This document shows, in pieces, positions 44,642 to 53,524 of a stretch of 64,000 nucleotides of DNA. Numbering within the stretch: position 1 is the first letter of the stretch; the number at the start of each line of letters is the position of its first letter. The stretch is from Oscillospiraceae bacterium (GTDB lineage Bacteria > Bacillota > Clostridia > Oscillospirales > CAG-272): positions 130,910-194,909 of the forward strand of contig SVSS01000001.1 of the NCBI GenBank assembly GCA_015064185.1. The letters are read 5' to 3'. The notes below the pieces were generated by a model. The model saw only the letters and a program-made list of their open reading frames with translations, did not search any database and was not told the origin of the DNA. The translations under genes were made by a program, and so were the position numbers.

Positions 44642-47600
44642 ATGGAATTTCGCAATTATTTTCATACCCCCGCGGCGCTATTGCTTCGGGGAGAAGATAT
44701 CACGCTTCAGCTTCTGCTTTCAGATGATGACGCGGACAGTGAAAAAATAGAGCTTTCTTATGCCGCGCTAGGGAATGAGGAGAACAAGGCGCGGGTGCGT
44801 ATGTTACCTGTTGACGGATATCGGGCAGAGGAGAGTTATACTGTTTTTTCTGCAACTGTACCCTCTACCGCGCTTTGCGGCGATACTCTGCAATATAGCT
44901 TTTTTAAGGGAACTGCCGAGAGTGTGACTTATACGGTCGCGCTCGCCGATCCAGCCATATTGCCGTCTTTGGTTATTACTGAAACCTCGCTTTGGCCCTG
45001 TGTTCACCCATATGTGGAACTGCAAAATTTAACGGAGCAAGCAATTGATCTTGCGAATTATGAGCTGTTGATGCGCCGCCTTGACGGCGTGCTTTGCCGT
45101 AATGCGCTAGCAGATACTTTTGGAGAAAACATCATTCCTGCAGGGGGTCTTGCCGCAGTAAACTTGGTAAAGGAGCATGTGGCTGAAGAAGAGCGCGAAG
45201 CTGCAAAAGCCGCAGTGCTTGAGAAGCTTTGCGATAGATACCCCGAAATTTCAGCAGAGCTTGCTGATGTTGAGCCGCTTTTATATTTTGCCACCTTGTC
45301 GGTGCCGAAAAAAGAGGATGGCACGCCGCATGCCGAGCGCCGAGTTGGCTTTGAGCGCAGTCTTTACGGCGCAGAGCTTTTTGTGGTGCCGCGTGGTGGA
45401 AGCGTTGACGATGCTGTTTATACCGTAAGACATCGCTTTGATGAGGAGCACCGTGAGGTGCGCTGTCGCCTGGCAACGCTTTGGCAGTTCTCACTGCAAA
45501 CGCCAAGAGAAGGACGTATCGTTACCGCGCATGCAATTCCAACGCCCGGATTTGGCGATCGCAAGCAGACTGCTTGTAATCTTGCTGACCGTACTGTTCC
45601 CACGGTTTTGCCCGTAAGCCCCGCTTCGCGTGCGTTGCTTGCCGATGGAGATATTTTGATCCGCTTTGCGGTGGTCGGCGGTAGTGATATTGGAAACGCA
45701 ACGGTTTATGTGCGCGAGGGCGATCGCTTTTTGCCTCATATTGCATATCAAAACGATGAAGGGCTTTTTGAGTATGCTGTGCCTTTTGAGGATGCGGCAT
45801 ATATGAAGGATGCTTTGCAGTATTATATCGAGGTGCAGGGCGGTCTTTATGCGGCAAGACTTGGCAGTGAGAATGTGCCGTTTGTGGTGTCCTTGGTGGA
45901 TAATAACGGTCCTGAGGTGCTTTTTACAACCCCTGCCGCATACCAGGTGCTGGAAAATGAGCAGCTACCCCAAATTTCAATTGCGTACCATGATATTTCG
46001 GGTGTAAATACCCGTATTTCTGTGCTTTGCCTTGACGGATTAAATGTTTCCGACAGGGCGAGCTGGAGCGAGGAGCTTGTCACCTTCGTTCCTGCAGAGC
46101 CGCTTGATTACGGCACGCATACCATGGAGATCACCCTGCGTGATACGCGCGGAAATCGCACGTATCATAAATGGGATTTTGCCATTGGCGATGGCAAGGA
46201 GATGAATCTTTACTGCGGTCAGGTGCACAGTCACACTGCGGATTCTGACGGTAAGGGGACGCCCGAGCAGGCGTTTGCCTATGCACGTGATGTGTCGCAC
46301 ATGGATTATTTTGCCATCACTGACCATTCAAGCTGCTATGATCGCGATACTTATGCGCGGCAGATCAAGCTTGCAAATGGGAGCAACGCCCCCGGAAAAT
46401 TTGCCACGCTCTACGGATTTGAAATGACCTGGCACCAGTTTAACGGGTTTTGGGGGCACACCAATCTGCTTAATACCAAATGGGCGTGCTATAATGCCCA
46501 TGAGACCGATCTTGATGCCTTCAACAAAATGGTTGCCGAGCACCCTGAGGGGATCGCAATGTTTAACCACCCAGGCGATACCTGGGGCAACAGTGACGAT
46601 TTCCGCCCATTTGGTGGCAATATGAAGGATATGTATGCTCTCGTTGAGGTGAACGGGGCGCGGCACCATGCAGGCTATGCGCTTGCACTTTCGCGCGGTT
46701 GGCGTGTCTCTCCCGTGCTTAACGAGGATAATCACCATGCCGATTGGGGTGACTCGGGCGGCATGGGATACGTGCTTGCGCCAGCCCTAACACGCGAAAA
46801 CATTCTTGATGGCATGCGTCGCCGTCGCACTTATTCTACCACTGATCGCACCATGCAGGTGCGTTACCGTGTGAACGGTGCGTGGCTCGGCTCTGTTCTT
46901 GAAAAGCCCGAAAGGCTTGATGTTGAGGTAGAGGTCACCACCGAAAATGAAGGAGGGATCGGCAAGCTGGAGCTGCTAACAGAGGATCGCATCGTTGCCG
47001 CTGTGGTGGATGCGGGACCGCTTTGTGAGTTTCGCTGGCACGTAGAGCTCAACCCCGACTTTGATTATTATTATTTGCGTATTACCAACGGGAGTTTCCA
47101 TACCGTTACCGCACCTATCTTTATTGAGGGCAGGGATCTGCTGAATATCAAGCGCATGAGCTACGGTATTTCCGAGGATGCGGAGTACCCACACGTTGTG
47201 ACCGCTACCGTAAAAAACGAGAGCGATAAACCCATTTCCGACGTAACGGTGGATTTTTATCTCACGAACGAGGATGCGTTCGTTCTACGTCAGCTTGCGC
47301 CCTTTGAGGAGGTGCATATCGGCAAGCTTGCGCCGGGAGAGGTGCACACCGTATCTCGCCGCTTCCCCGATGTGGGCGGTTATCACCGTGTCAGTGCCGT
47401 TGTGTCGGGTATGGTGAGCAAGCAACGCTATGCCGATACCTCTTACGTCATGATCTCCCCACTCTCTATTACCAAGCTCATGCCGCTGACGTCCGACACC
47501 GAAGGGGAGGGCGCCACGGTGAAAAATCCGTATGCTTATATCGAGCTATACAACCACACGGCAAGCCCAATAACCCTTGATGGCTATTCGCTTGGCGTAT

Positions 47601-48196
47601 GGCAGGGAACGGGAGAGCGCGCAATTCCGGCGGAATCGCGTGTGCTTGCACTTAATGGTATGACCGTTCCGCCCGCAAGCACGCTTACCGTGTGGGTAAA
47701 GGGCGAGAATAACCCGCTAACGGTAGCCGATTTTAATGCCCATTACGGCGTTGAGTTGCTTGAGGGCGAGGATCTGATCGTGACGGATCAGCTATTGCTT
47801 GGCACAAGCAACGATGCGAGAAAGCTGGATGTTCGTCGCGGTGAGGAGATCTTGTCACGCGTCACATTTGGCTACCATTGCACGCACGATACCGATATTG
47901 TTTGCGATAAGCCTCTGTGCTATGCCATAGCACCAAATGACACGGTAAAGGAAAAGCATTTGTCACTTGGCGAAGAGCAGGCATTACCCTTGCCCGGTAA
48001 ACTCCTTCCCGCTCAAACGCCCCGTACGTTAAACGGGCTTTGCCGCAAGCGCGAAACCCTTGAGGCGGAGCGTTCTGCAACACGCAAGGAGGTCTTTACG
48101 CGCCTCACCAAGGCATCGCTCGTACCCTTCCGCGCCGCGGCCTTTGTTGCAAATGCCGTTTCGGCATTCAAGGGCTTTTTTGACACCAAGGAATAA
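44642..48196 (+). CDS. giant CehA/McbA-type PHP metallohydrolase, multidomain
   Basis: A 1184-residue protein. The middle holds a complete PHP-type metal site: YCGQVHSHTADSDGKG (His529, His531), YFAITDHSS (Asp561-His562), YGFEMTW (Glu594), WGHTN (His606), MFNHPGDTW (His643) and NEDNHHADW (698-699), as in CehA/McbA hydrolases. Before it are beta-rich regions, including a lamin-tail-like segment (YVELQNLTEQAIDLANYELL, 124-143) and an Ig-like strand block (DNNGPEVLF...). After it come a CARDB-like region and a second lamin-tail-like segment (AYIELYNHTASPITLDGYSL). There is no signal peptide, lipobox or membrane segment, which is odd because such beta domains are normally outside the cell. The substrate is unknown; a phosphoester or ester is likely. 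GGAAAGGAGAAAAA precedes the ATG. Confidence 0.8.
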   Translation: MEFRNYFHTPAALLLRGEDITLQLLLSDDDADSEKIELSYAALGNEENKARVRMLPVDGYRAEESYTVFSATVPSTALCGDTLQYSFFKGTAESVTYTVALADPAILPSLVITETSLWPCVHPYVELQNLTEQAIDLANYELLMRRLDGVLCRNALADTFGENIIPAGGLAAVNLVKEHVAEEEREAAKAAVLEKLCDRYPEISAELADVEPLLYFATLSVPKKEDGTPHAERRVGFERSLYGAELFVVPRGGSVDDAVYTVRHRFDEEHREVRCRLATLWQFSLQTPREGRIVTAHAIPTPGFGDRKQTACNLADRTVPTVLPVSPASRALLADGDILIRFAVVGGSDIGNATVYVREGDRFLPHIAYQNDEGLFEYAVPFEDAAYMKDALQYYIEVQGGLYAARLGSENVPFVVSLVDNNGPEVLFTTPAAYQVLENEQLPQISIAYHDISGVNTRISVLCLDGLNVSDRASWSEELVTFVPAEPLDYGTHTMEITLRDTRGNRTYHKWDFAIGDGKEMNLYCGQVHSHTADSDGKGTPEQAFAYARDVSHMDYFAITDHSSCYDRDTYARQIKLANGSNAPGKFATLYGFEMTWHQFNGFWGHTNLLNTKWACYNAHETDLDAFNKMVAEHPEGIAMFNHPGDTWGNSDDFRPFGGNMKDMYALVEVNGARHHAGYALALSRGWRVSPVLNEDNHHADWGDSGGMGYVLAPALTRENILDGMRRRRTYSTTDRTMQVRYRVNGAWLGSVLEKPERLDVEVEVTTENEGGIGKLELLTEDRIVAAVVDAGPLCEFRWHVELNPDFDYYYLRITNGSFHTVTAPIFIEGRDLLNIKRMSYGISEDAEYPHVVTATVKNESDKPISDVTVDFYLTNEDAFVLRQLAPFEEVHIGKLAPGEVHTVSRRFPDVGGYHRVSAVVSGMVSKQRYADTSYVMISPLSITKLMPLTSDTEGEGATVKNPYAYIELYNHTASPITLDGYSLGVWQGTGERAIPAESRVLALNGMTVPPASTLTVWVKGENNPLTVADFNAHYGVELLEGEDLIVTDQLLLGTSNDARKLDVRRGEEILSRVTFGYHCTHDTDIVCDKPLCYAIAPNDTVKEKHLSLGEEQALPLPGKLLPAQTPRTLNGLCRKRETLEAERSATRKEVFTRLTKASLVPFRAAAFVANAVSAFKGFFDTKE

Positions 48197-48199
48197 GTT

Positions 48200-48235
48200 A
48201 AGCCACGCTCTTTTTAAAAAAAGAGCGTGGCTTTT
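48200..48235 (+). terminator. Rho-independent terminator
   Basis: AAGCCACGCTCTTTT pairs with AAAAGAGCGTGGCTT, followed by more T; directly after the giant PHP gene. Confidence 0.88.
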
Positions 48236-48237
48236 TG

Positions 48238-48266
48238 TTGACTTTACAGATATTATGTTGTATAAT
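48238..48266 (+). promoter_or_regulatory. sigma-A promoter of the ABC transporter gene
   Basis: TTGACT (48238-48243), 17-base spacer, TATAAT (48261-48266). Confidence 0.85.
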
Positions 48267-48298
48267 AAACCTGTTTTGAAAGAAAAGGAGCTGCATAG

Positions 48299-50026
48299 AT
48301 GTTAAAACGCTTTTTGGCCTATTATAAGCCGCATCGCCTTATTTTTACGCTTGATATGCTTGCGGCACTGCTGATTGCCCTCATTGGCATGTTTTATCCC
48401 ATTATTACCAGGGAAATGCTCAATGACCTTATCCCGAATCGCAAGTATCAGCTTATTGTGATTGCGGGTGTGGTGCTGCTTGCCCTCTACGGCATTCGCA
48501 TGCTACTCAATTACTTCGTGCAATATTATGGTCACGTAATGGGTGTGCGCATGCAGGCGCAAATGCGCTCGGATATGTTTGTGCATCTCGAAAAGCTGCC
48601 GTACAGTTATTTTGATAAGCAGGAAACGGGTAAGCTGATGTCGCGTATGACAAGCGATCTGTTTGATATCAGCGAGCTTGCGCATCACGGCCCTGAAAAC
48701 TTGATCATTTCAACGATCACCATCGTTGCTTCCTTCATCTATCTTTGCAGCATCAATGTGATCCTTACGCTCATTATTTTTGTTTGCGTGCCCTTTTTGC
48801 TTATCATTTCGGTGGCGCTACGATCCAAAATGCATGTGGCATTCAAAAAAAGCCGTGCTTCGGTGGCGCAGATCAATGCCTCGCTTGAAAGCAGTATTTC
48901 GGGCATTCGCGTGACCAAGGCATTTACCAATGCCGACAAGGAGTGCGAAAAATTTGAGGAGGGAAACAGGGAATTTGTTGAGGCGCGACGCGAAGCGTAT
49001 GATGCAATGGGCAAATTCCATTCGGGCACGACCTTTATCACAGATGTCTTTAATGTTGTGGTGCTGATCGCAGGCGGCTTCTTCCTTTACAACGGACATA
49101 TCGGGTTTGGCGACTATTCGGCATTTATCGTATCGGTCAATCTCTTTTTAACCCCCGTAAAGACCCTGATCGGCTTTATGGAGCAGTACCAAAACGGTGT
49201 AACGGGCTTTGAACGCTTTTTAGAGGTTGTGGATGCCACCCCCGAAACCGACCATGAGGGTGCGGTAGATGCAGGTGTGCTACAAGGTGAGATCGAATTT
49301 AAAGGCGTCACCTACTCCTATGGTGAGGAGGGCGAAAAAAACGTTCTCGATAATGTCAGCTTTAAAATAGAGCAGGGCAAAAAGTTTGCGCTGGTGGGCC
49401 CATCGGGTGGCGGCAAAACCACCATTTGTCACCTGATCCCGCATTTTTACGACATTGAACAGGGTGAGATTTTGGTGGACGGTCACTCCATCAAGGAATA
49501 TACGCGCGAGTCGCTTCGCCGCAATATCGGTATCGTGCAGCAGGATATCTATTTGTTTAACGCAAGCATTCGCGACAACATTCTTTACGGTAAGCTGGAT
49601 GCGACCGAGGAAGAGATCGTAGCGGCAGCAAAGCGAGCCAATATTCATGATTACATCATGACTCTTGACCAAGGATATGATACCAAGATCGGTGAGCGAG
49701 GTGTGCGCCTTTCGGGCGGTCAAAAGCAGCGACTGTCCATTGCACGTGTGTTCCTCAAAAATCCGCCGATCCTCATTCTTGACGAGGCAACTAGTGCCCT
49801 TGATAACACCACCGAGATCCTCATTCAGCAAGCGCTTGACGAGCTCTGCGTTGGCAGAACCACCCTTGTTGTGGCACACCGCCTCTCGACCATTAAAAAC
49901 GCAGATGAGATCGCTGTTGTGTCGGGCGGCAAGATCGTAGAGCAGGGTACGCACGAGCAGCTTCTGTGTGAAAACGGGGAGTATGCAGATCTTTACCGCC
50001 TGCAATTCCGTGAAAATTTAACCTAA
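48299..50026 (+). CDS. ABC transporter, fused permease and ATPase (exporter type)
   Basis: A 575-residue half-transporter: six membrane helices (about 15-310) then a nucleotide-binding domain with Walker A GPSGGGKTT, Q-loop VQQDIYLFN, signature LSGGQKQRLSIARVFL, Walker B ILILDEATSALD and switch AHRLSTI. It matches the MsbA/LmrA/BmrA type of lipid, drug or peptide exporter and probably works as a homodimer, since no partner half-transporter is nearby. AAAGGAG lies 8 bases before the ATG. Monocistronic. Confidence 0.93.
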   Translation: MLKRFLAYYKPHRLIFTLDMLAALLIALIGMFYPIITREMLNDLIPNRKYQLIVIAGVVLLALYGIRMLLNYFVQYYGHVMGVRMQAQMRSDMFVHLEKLPYSYFDKQETGKLMSRMTSDLFDISELAHHGPENLIISTITIVASFIYLCSINVILTLIIFVCVPFLLIISVALRSKMHVAFKKSRASVAQINASLESSISGIRVTKAFTNADKECEKFEEGNREFVEARREAYDAMGKFHSGTTFITDVFNVVVLIAGGFFLYNGHIGFGDYSAFIVSVNLFLTPVKTLIGFMEQYQNGVTGFERFLEVVDATPETDHEGAVDAGVLQGEIEFKGVTYSYGEEGEKNVLDNVSFKIEQGKKFALVGPSGGGKTTICHLIPHFYDIEQGEILVDGHSIKEYTRESLRRNIGIVQQDIYLFNASIRDNILYGKLDATEEEIVAAAKRANIHDYIMTLDQGYDTKIGERGVRLSGGQKQRLSIARVFLKNPPILILDEATSALDNTTEILIQQALDELCVGRTTLVVAHRLSTIKNADEIAVVSGGKIVEQGTHEQLLCENGEYADLYRLQFRENLT

Positions 50027-50086
50027 ATAAAAAAACCGCCGAGGGCTGAGGGCATCACTCCTAGGGATTTTAATTGAATATTTTAG

Positions 50087-50117
50087 AAAACTCGACTTGT
50101 GAAAAGTCGAGTTTTCT
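50087..50117 (+). terminator. Rho-independent terminator
   Basis: AAAACTCGACTT (50087-50098) pairs with AAGTCGAGTTTT (50104-50115), followed by CTT. It lies 60 bases after the ABC transporter stop. Confidence 0.85.
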
Positions 50118-50136
50118 TCTACCTACGTAAAGCAGA

Positions 50137-50165
50137 TTGAATTAAAGCTAATTTTATGTTATAAT
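50137..50165 (+). promoter_or_regulatory. sigma-A promoter of the SGNH hydrolase gene
   Basis: TTGAAT (50137-50142), 17-base spacer, TATAAT (50160-50165). Confidence 0.82.
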
Positions 50166-50235
50166 AAAGTCATTGATAAATAAGAATTTGCAGATAGATT
50201 TTCAGGATGATGAATAATTTGGAGGGGTATTTTTT

Positions 50236-50952
50236 ATGATCCAAAAAAGAAAGACTGTTCTTACCGCGATAGCGCTGTCTGTTTTGTTGGCTATAGGGAT
50301 AAGTCTTACATATCTTTTTGCTGTGGCATTGCCACAAAAGCGAGAGAAGGAGCAATTATTAAAAGCGGTGCAAGAGTATTATGACACAAAGATTGCTATG
50401 TATATAGACGAAAACGAAAAATATGATGACTATGAGGTGGATGTTGCATTTCTTGGCGACAGCCTTACCGACGGATACGATCTTGAAAAATACTATCCAC
50501 AGTATCTTGTTCTTAATCGTGGAATCGGTGGTGAAACGACCTTTGGTCTTGAAAAACGTCTTAAAGTATCAGTTTATGATTTAAAGCCTAAGGTGGCAGT
50601 AATGCTCATAGGGGCAAACAACTTTGATACTATGTTTGATAACTATGAAAATATTCTGAAAGGATTTAAGGAAAATCTGCCAAATACCAAAATAGTATTG
50701 CTATCTCTTACATCTATGAGTCAGGAATGGGGCAAAAATAATCAAAAAGCAGCTTATAACAACGTTAAAATAAAGCTCCTGTCAGAAAAATACGGATACG
50801 AATTTGTCGATCTGTATTCACCGCTTTTAAACCTCGAAACCGGCGAGATATACACTGAATATACAACTGACGGCGGGCACTTGACGTCTGCAGGATATGA
50901 GGTGCTTACAAATACGATAACTCCCACACTCGAACAACTATTAGACGGATAA
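50236..50952 (+). CDS. SGNH/GDSL-family hydrolase, membrane-anchored
   Basis: An N-terminal signal anchor (TVLTAIALSVLLAIGISLTY) is followed by an SGNH domain: block I VAFLGDSLTDGYDL (Ser), block II VLNRGIGGETTF (Gly), block III AVMLIGANNFD (Asn) and block V TDGGHLTSAG (Asp and His). It is 238 residues long and would act outside the membrane on esters, for example O-acetyl groups on wall or host glycans; the substrate is not known. GGAGGGGTATTTTTT precedes the ATG. The codon choice (many AAA, GAA, AAT, TAT, ATA) is clearly more AT-rich than in neighbouring genes, a hint of recent acquisition. It stands alone between its own promoter and terminator. Confidence 0.88.
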   Translation: MIQKRKTVLTAIALSVLLAIGISLTYLFAVALPQKREKEQLLKAVQEYYDTKIAMYIDENEKYDDYEVDVAFLGDSLTDGYDLEKYYPQYLVLNRGIGGETTFGLEKRLKVSVYDLKPKVAVMLIGANNFDTMFDNYENILKGFKENLPNTKIVLLSLTSMSQEWGKNNQKAAYNNVKIKLLSEKYGYEFVDLYSPLLNLETGEIYTEYTTDGGHLTSAGYEVLTNTITPTLEQLLDG

Positions 50953-51025
50953 CTTTGTGGAAAAATCTTCAAAAGTGTAGCACACCATACTTTCAAATGA
51001 AAGTTGTATGTTTTGCAAAGCAAAA

Positions 51026-51059
51026 AAAGACTAACGAAAAATTATTCGTTAGTCTTTTA
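51026..51059. terminator. bidirectional terminator
   Basis: AAAAGACTAACGAA (51026-51039) pairs with TTCGTTAGTCTTTT (51046-51059); A and T runs on both sides serve the SGNH gene and the convergent GDPD operon. Confidence 0.88.
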
Positions 51060-51113
51060 CATTTTCTGTAAAAAAATCCCTACGGGAAAAGCCCATACAC
51101 GGCGGTTTTTTCG

Positions 51114-51839
51114 TTATTCAAGTATATTGCTGGTGATCATATCAATGCCCCAAGCGGCAAGCCGCTCGGCGGTTTCCTTGTCGTCAACCGTCCAGGTGTT
51201 CACGGTAATGCCATGCTCGTGGCAAAGGGCAATATTTCCCTCCGTGAGCGCCAAGTGCTTAATGTCAAGATCAACGTGAATGGCAAGCAGACGCTCAATG
51301 AGGTCATCCTCAAATTTTGAGGTAAGAAATTGTGCTGACACCGCAGGATGCTTTTCGCGCAAAAACACGAGATTGTCGTAGCAAAACGAAATAAAGGTGA
51401 CGCGGTCGAGGTACCCGAGGCTCTCAATGATATCGCAGATCTCAAAAATATCCTCTTTCGCAAAGGCGTTTTTCAGCTCAAGCACGGCCTCTTTTTCGTA
51501 TTTTTTGCAGATCTCAATGTATTCCTCAAGTGAGGGCAAGCACAGGTCGCTGCGGTCTTTTACTCCTGAGGGCTTGTTAAACACCGTCAGGCGGCGAAGC
51601 GTCTCAAAGGTCGCTTCCTCCACCACGATATTGTCGCCTGTTACGCGCTTGGTGTTATCGTCGTGTATCACGATATATTTGCCGTCAACAGTCTTGTGGA
51701 TATCGGTTTCAATGCCCCAGTAGGAGCGATTGCCTGCCGCGACGAACGCGGCGTTGGTATTTTCGCGCTCAAGCCCGCTACAGCCGCGGTGTGCGATCAT
51801 CAAAGGTTTTTTTGCAGCCTCAATTTTGATCGTATTCAT
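51114..51839 (-). CDS. glycerophosphodiester phosphodiesterase
   Basis: A 241-residue GDPD barrel: LMIAHRGCSGLERENTNAAF (His-Arg and Glu-Asn), GIETDIHKTVDGKYIVIHDD (Glu, Asp, His) and the C-terminal VNTWTVDD-KETAERLAAWGI. The family hydrolyses glycerophosphodiesters to glycerol-3-phosphate and an alcohol. There is no signal peptide, so it is cytosolic. The ATG at 51839 follows AAAGGGTGG; the GTG three codons upstream is less likely. Last gene of the MBL-gltX-glnS-GDPD operon, 12 bases after glnS. A link with tRNA synthetases is not obvious. Confidence 0.9.
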   Translation of the reverse strand: MNTIKIEAAKKPLMIAHRGCSGLERENTNAAFVAAGNRSYWGIETDIHKTVDGKYIVIHDDNTKRVTGDNIVVEEATFETLRRLTVFNKPSGVKDRSDLCLPSLEEYIEICKKYEKEAVLELKNAFAKEDIFEICDIIESLGYLDRVTFISFCYDNLVFLREKHPAVSAQFLTSKFEDDLIERLLAIHVDLDIKHLALTEGNIALCHEHGITVNTWTVDDKETAERLAAWGIDMITSNILE

Positions 51840-51851
51840 GCCTACCACCCT

Positions 51852-53510
51852 TTACTTTTTCGGGAAGCTATCCTTAAGTCCCACCACGCGGTTAAAGGTG
51901 TCCTTGTTTTTGCTATCCTTGCAGAAGTAACCGACACGCACAAACTGGAATTTGTCGCCGGCGTTTGCGGCTTCAAGCGAGGGCTCGACAAAGGCGCCGT
52001 CAATACGGGTGAGAGAATCCTTGTTTAGGAAGTCAAGGTAGGTCTTGCCCTCGGGCACATCGGCGGTGTTCTCAATATCAAACAACCGGTCGTAGAGCAT
52101 CATCGCGGCGGGCTTTGCATGCTTGGCGGAAAGCCAATGAATGGTGCCCTTGATCTTGCGTCCGTCAGCGGGCATGCCGTTGCCTGTTTCAAGATCGGCG
52201 GTGGCGTGAATGCATTTGATGCTGCCGTCGTCGTTCTTCTCGATGCCTGCGTATTTGATGATATAGCCGCCCATCAGGCGCACCTCGCCTTCGGGCTTCA
52301 GGCGGAAGAATTTGGGGGGCGGAACCTCGGCAAAGTCATCGGCGTCGATATAGATCTCGCGGCTCATCGGGAGATCGCGCGTGCCAAGCTCGGGCTTTTG
52401 CGGGTGGTTTGGCAGCGCGATCATCTCCTCCCTATCCTCGGGATAGTTGTCGATGATGACCTTGATGGGGTTGACAACCGCCACACGGCGCAGGGCGTTT
52501 TCATTCAGATCATCGCGCACGCACGCCTCAAGCTGGCGGATATCTACCGTATGGTCAGTGTTGGTCACACCTGCCTCGCGCACAAAGGTAAACAGAGCCT
52601 TTGGCGTGTAGCCGCGGCGGCGCAGACCGCAAAGAGTAGGCAGGCGGGGGTCATCCCAGCCGTCAACGTGTCCTTCCTCTACCAACTGACGCAGGTAACG
52701 CTTGGACATTACGGTGTAGGTAATGTTCATGCGACCAAATTCCCATTGGTGGGGCTTTTTCTCGAAGCCGATCTTATTAACCACCCAGTCGTAAAGCGGA
52801 CGGTGATTGCGGAACTCACTTGAGCAAAGCGAGTGGGTAATACCCTCAAGCGCATCCTGAATGGGATGCGCAAAGTCGTACATGGGGTACACGCACCACT
52901 CATCGCCCTGGCGGTGGTGGTGAATGTGCTTGATGCGATAGATGACGGGATCGCGTAGGTAGGGGTTGTCGGAGGAGGGGTCGATCTTTGCACGCAGCGT
53001 GCGCGCGCCGTCGGGGAACTCACCCGCCTTCATACGCTCGAAAAGATCAAGGTTTTCCTCAACCGAGCGGTTGCGGTAGGGGGATTCCTTAGAGGCAACG
53101 GCGCGGTCTGTGCCCTTGTAATCGGCAAGATCGTCACGCGAGAGGTCGCACACATAGGCATCGCCCTGCTTGATCAGCTGTACGGCAAATTCATAGCATT
53201 TGCCAAAGTAATCCGAGCCGTAAAATACGCCGCCCGTGGGGGTAGCGCCCAGCCAGCAAAGGTCCTCATAGATCGAGCGAACAAACTCGTCGCTCTCCTT
53301 TGCGGGGTTGGTATCGTCGTAGCGGAGATTGAAAAGTCCGCTGTATTTGTTGGCAACATCGGTGTTGATGCAGATCGCCTTTACCGAGCCGATGTGGAGA
53401 TATCCGTTCGGCTCGGGGGGGAAGCGCGTGTGGATCTTCAACTCGGGATTGGCGGCAAGATCCTTGTCAATGATCTCGTGTATAAAATTGCTGTTGATAA
53501 TTTCTTCCAT
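51852..53510 (-). CDS. glnS: glutaminyl-tRNA synthetase
   Basis: A 552-residue class Ic synthetase. FPPEPNGYLHIGSVKAICIN has the PEPNG that separates GlnRS from GluRS (PSPTG), with HIGS as the HIGH motif; VMSKRYLRQLV is the KMSKS loop, and the C-terminal half is the GlnRS beta-barrel anticodon domain (LPNHPQKPELGTRDLPMSRE). It charges tRNA-Gln directly. Many Firmicutes instead use GatCAB amidation; a direct GlnRS is known in a subset of Clostridia. It follows gltX by 14 bases. AGAGGT precedes the ATG. Confidence 0.95.
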   Translation of the reverse strand: MEEIINSNFIHEIIDKDLAANPELKIHTRFPPEPNGYLHIGSVKAICINTDVANKYSGLFNLRYDDTNPAKESDEFVRSIYEDLCWLGATPTGGVFYGSDYFGKCYEFAVQLIKQGDAYVCDLSRDDLADYKGTDRAVASKESPYRNRSVEENLDLFERMKAGEFPDGARTLRAKIDPSSDNPYLRDPVIYRIKHIHHHRQGDEWCVYPMYDFAHPIQDALEGITHSLCSSEFRNHRPLYDWVVNKIGFEKKPHQWEFGRMNITYTVMSKRYLRQLVEEGHVDGWDDPRLPTLCGLRRRGYTPKALFTFVREAGVTNTDHTVDIRQLEACVRDDLNENALRRVAVVNPIKVIIDNYPEDREEMIALPNHPQKPELGTRDLPMSREIYIDADDFAEVPPPKFFRLKPEGEVRLMGGYIIKYAGIEKNDDGSIKCIHATADLETGNGMPADGRKIKGTIHWLSAKHAKPAAMMLYDRLFDIENTADVPEGKTYLDFLNKDSLTRIDGAFVEPSLEAANAGDKFQFVRVGYFCKDSKNKDTFNRVVGLKDSFPKK

Positions 53511-53524
53511 ATTATTTTTACCTC

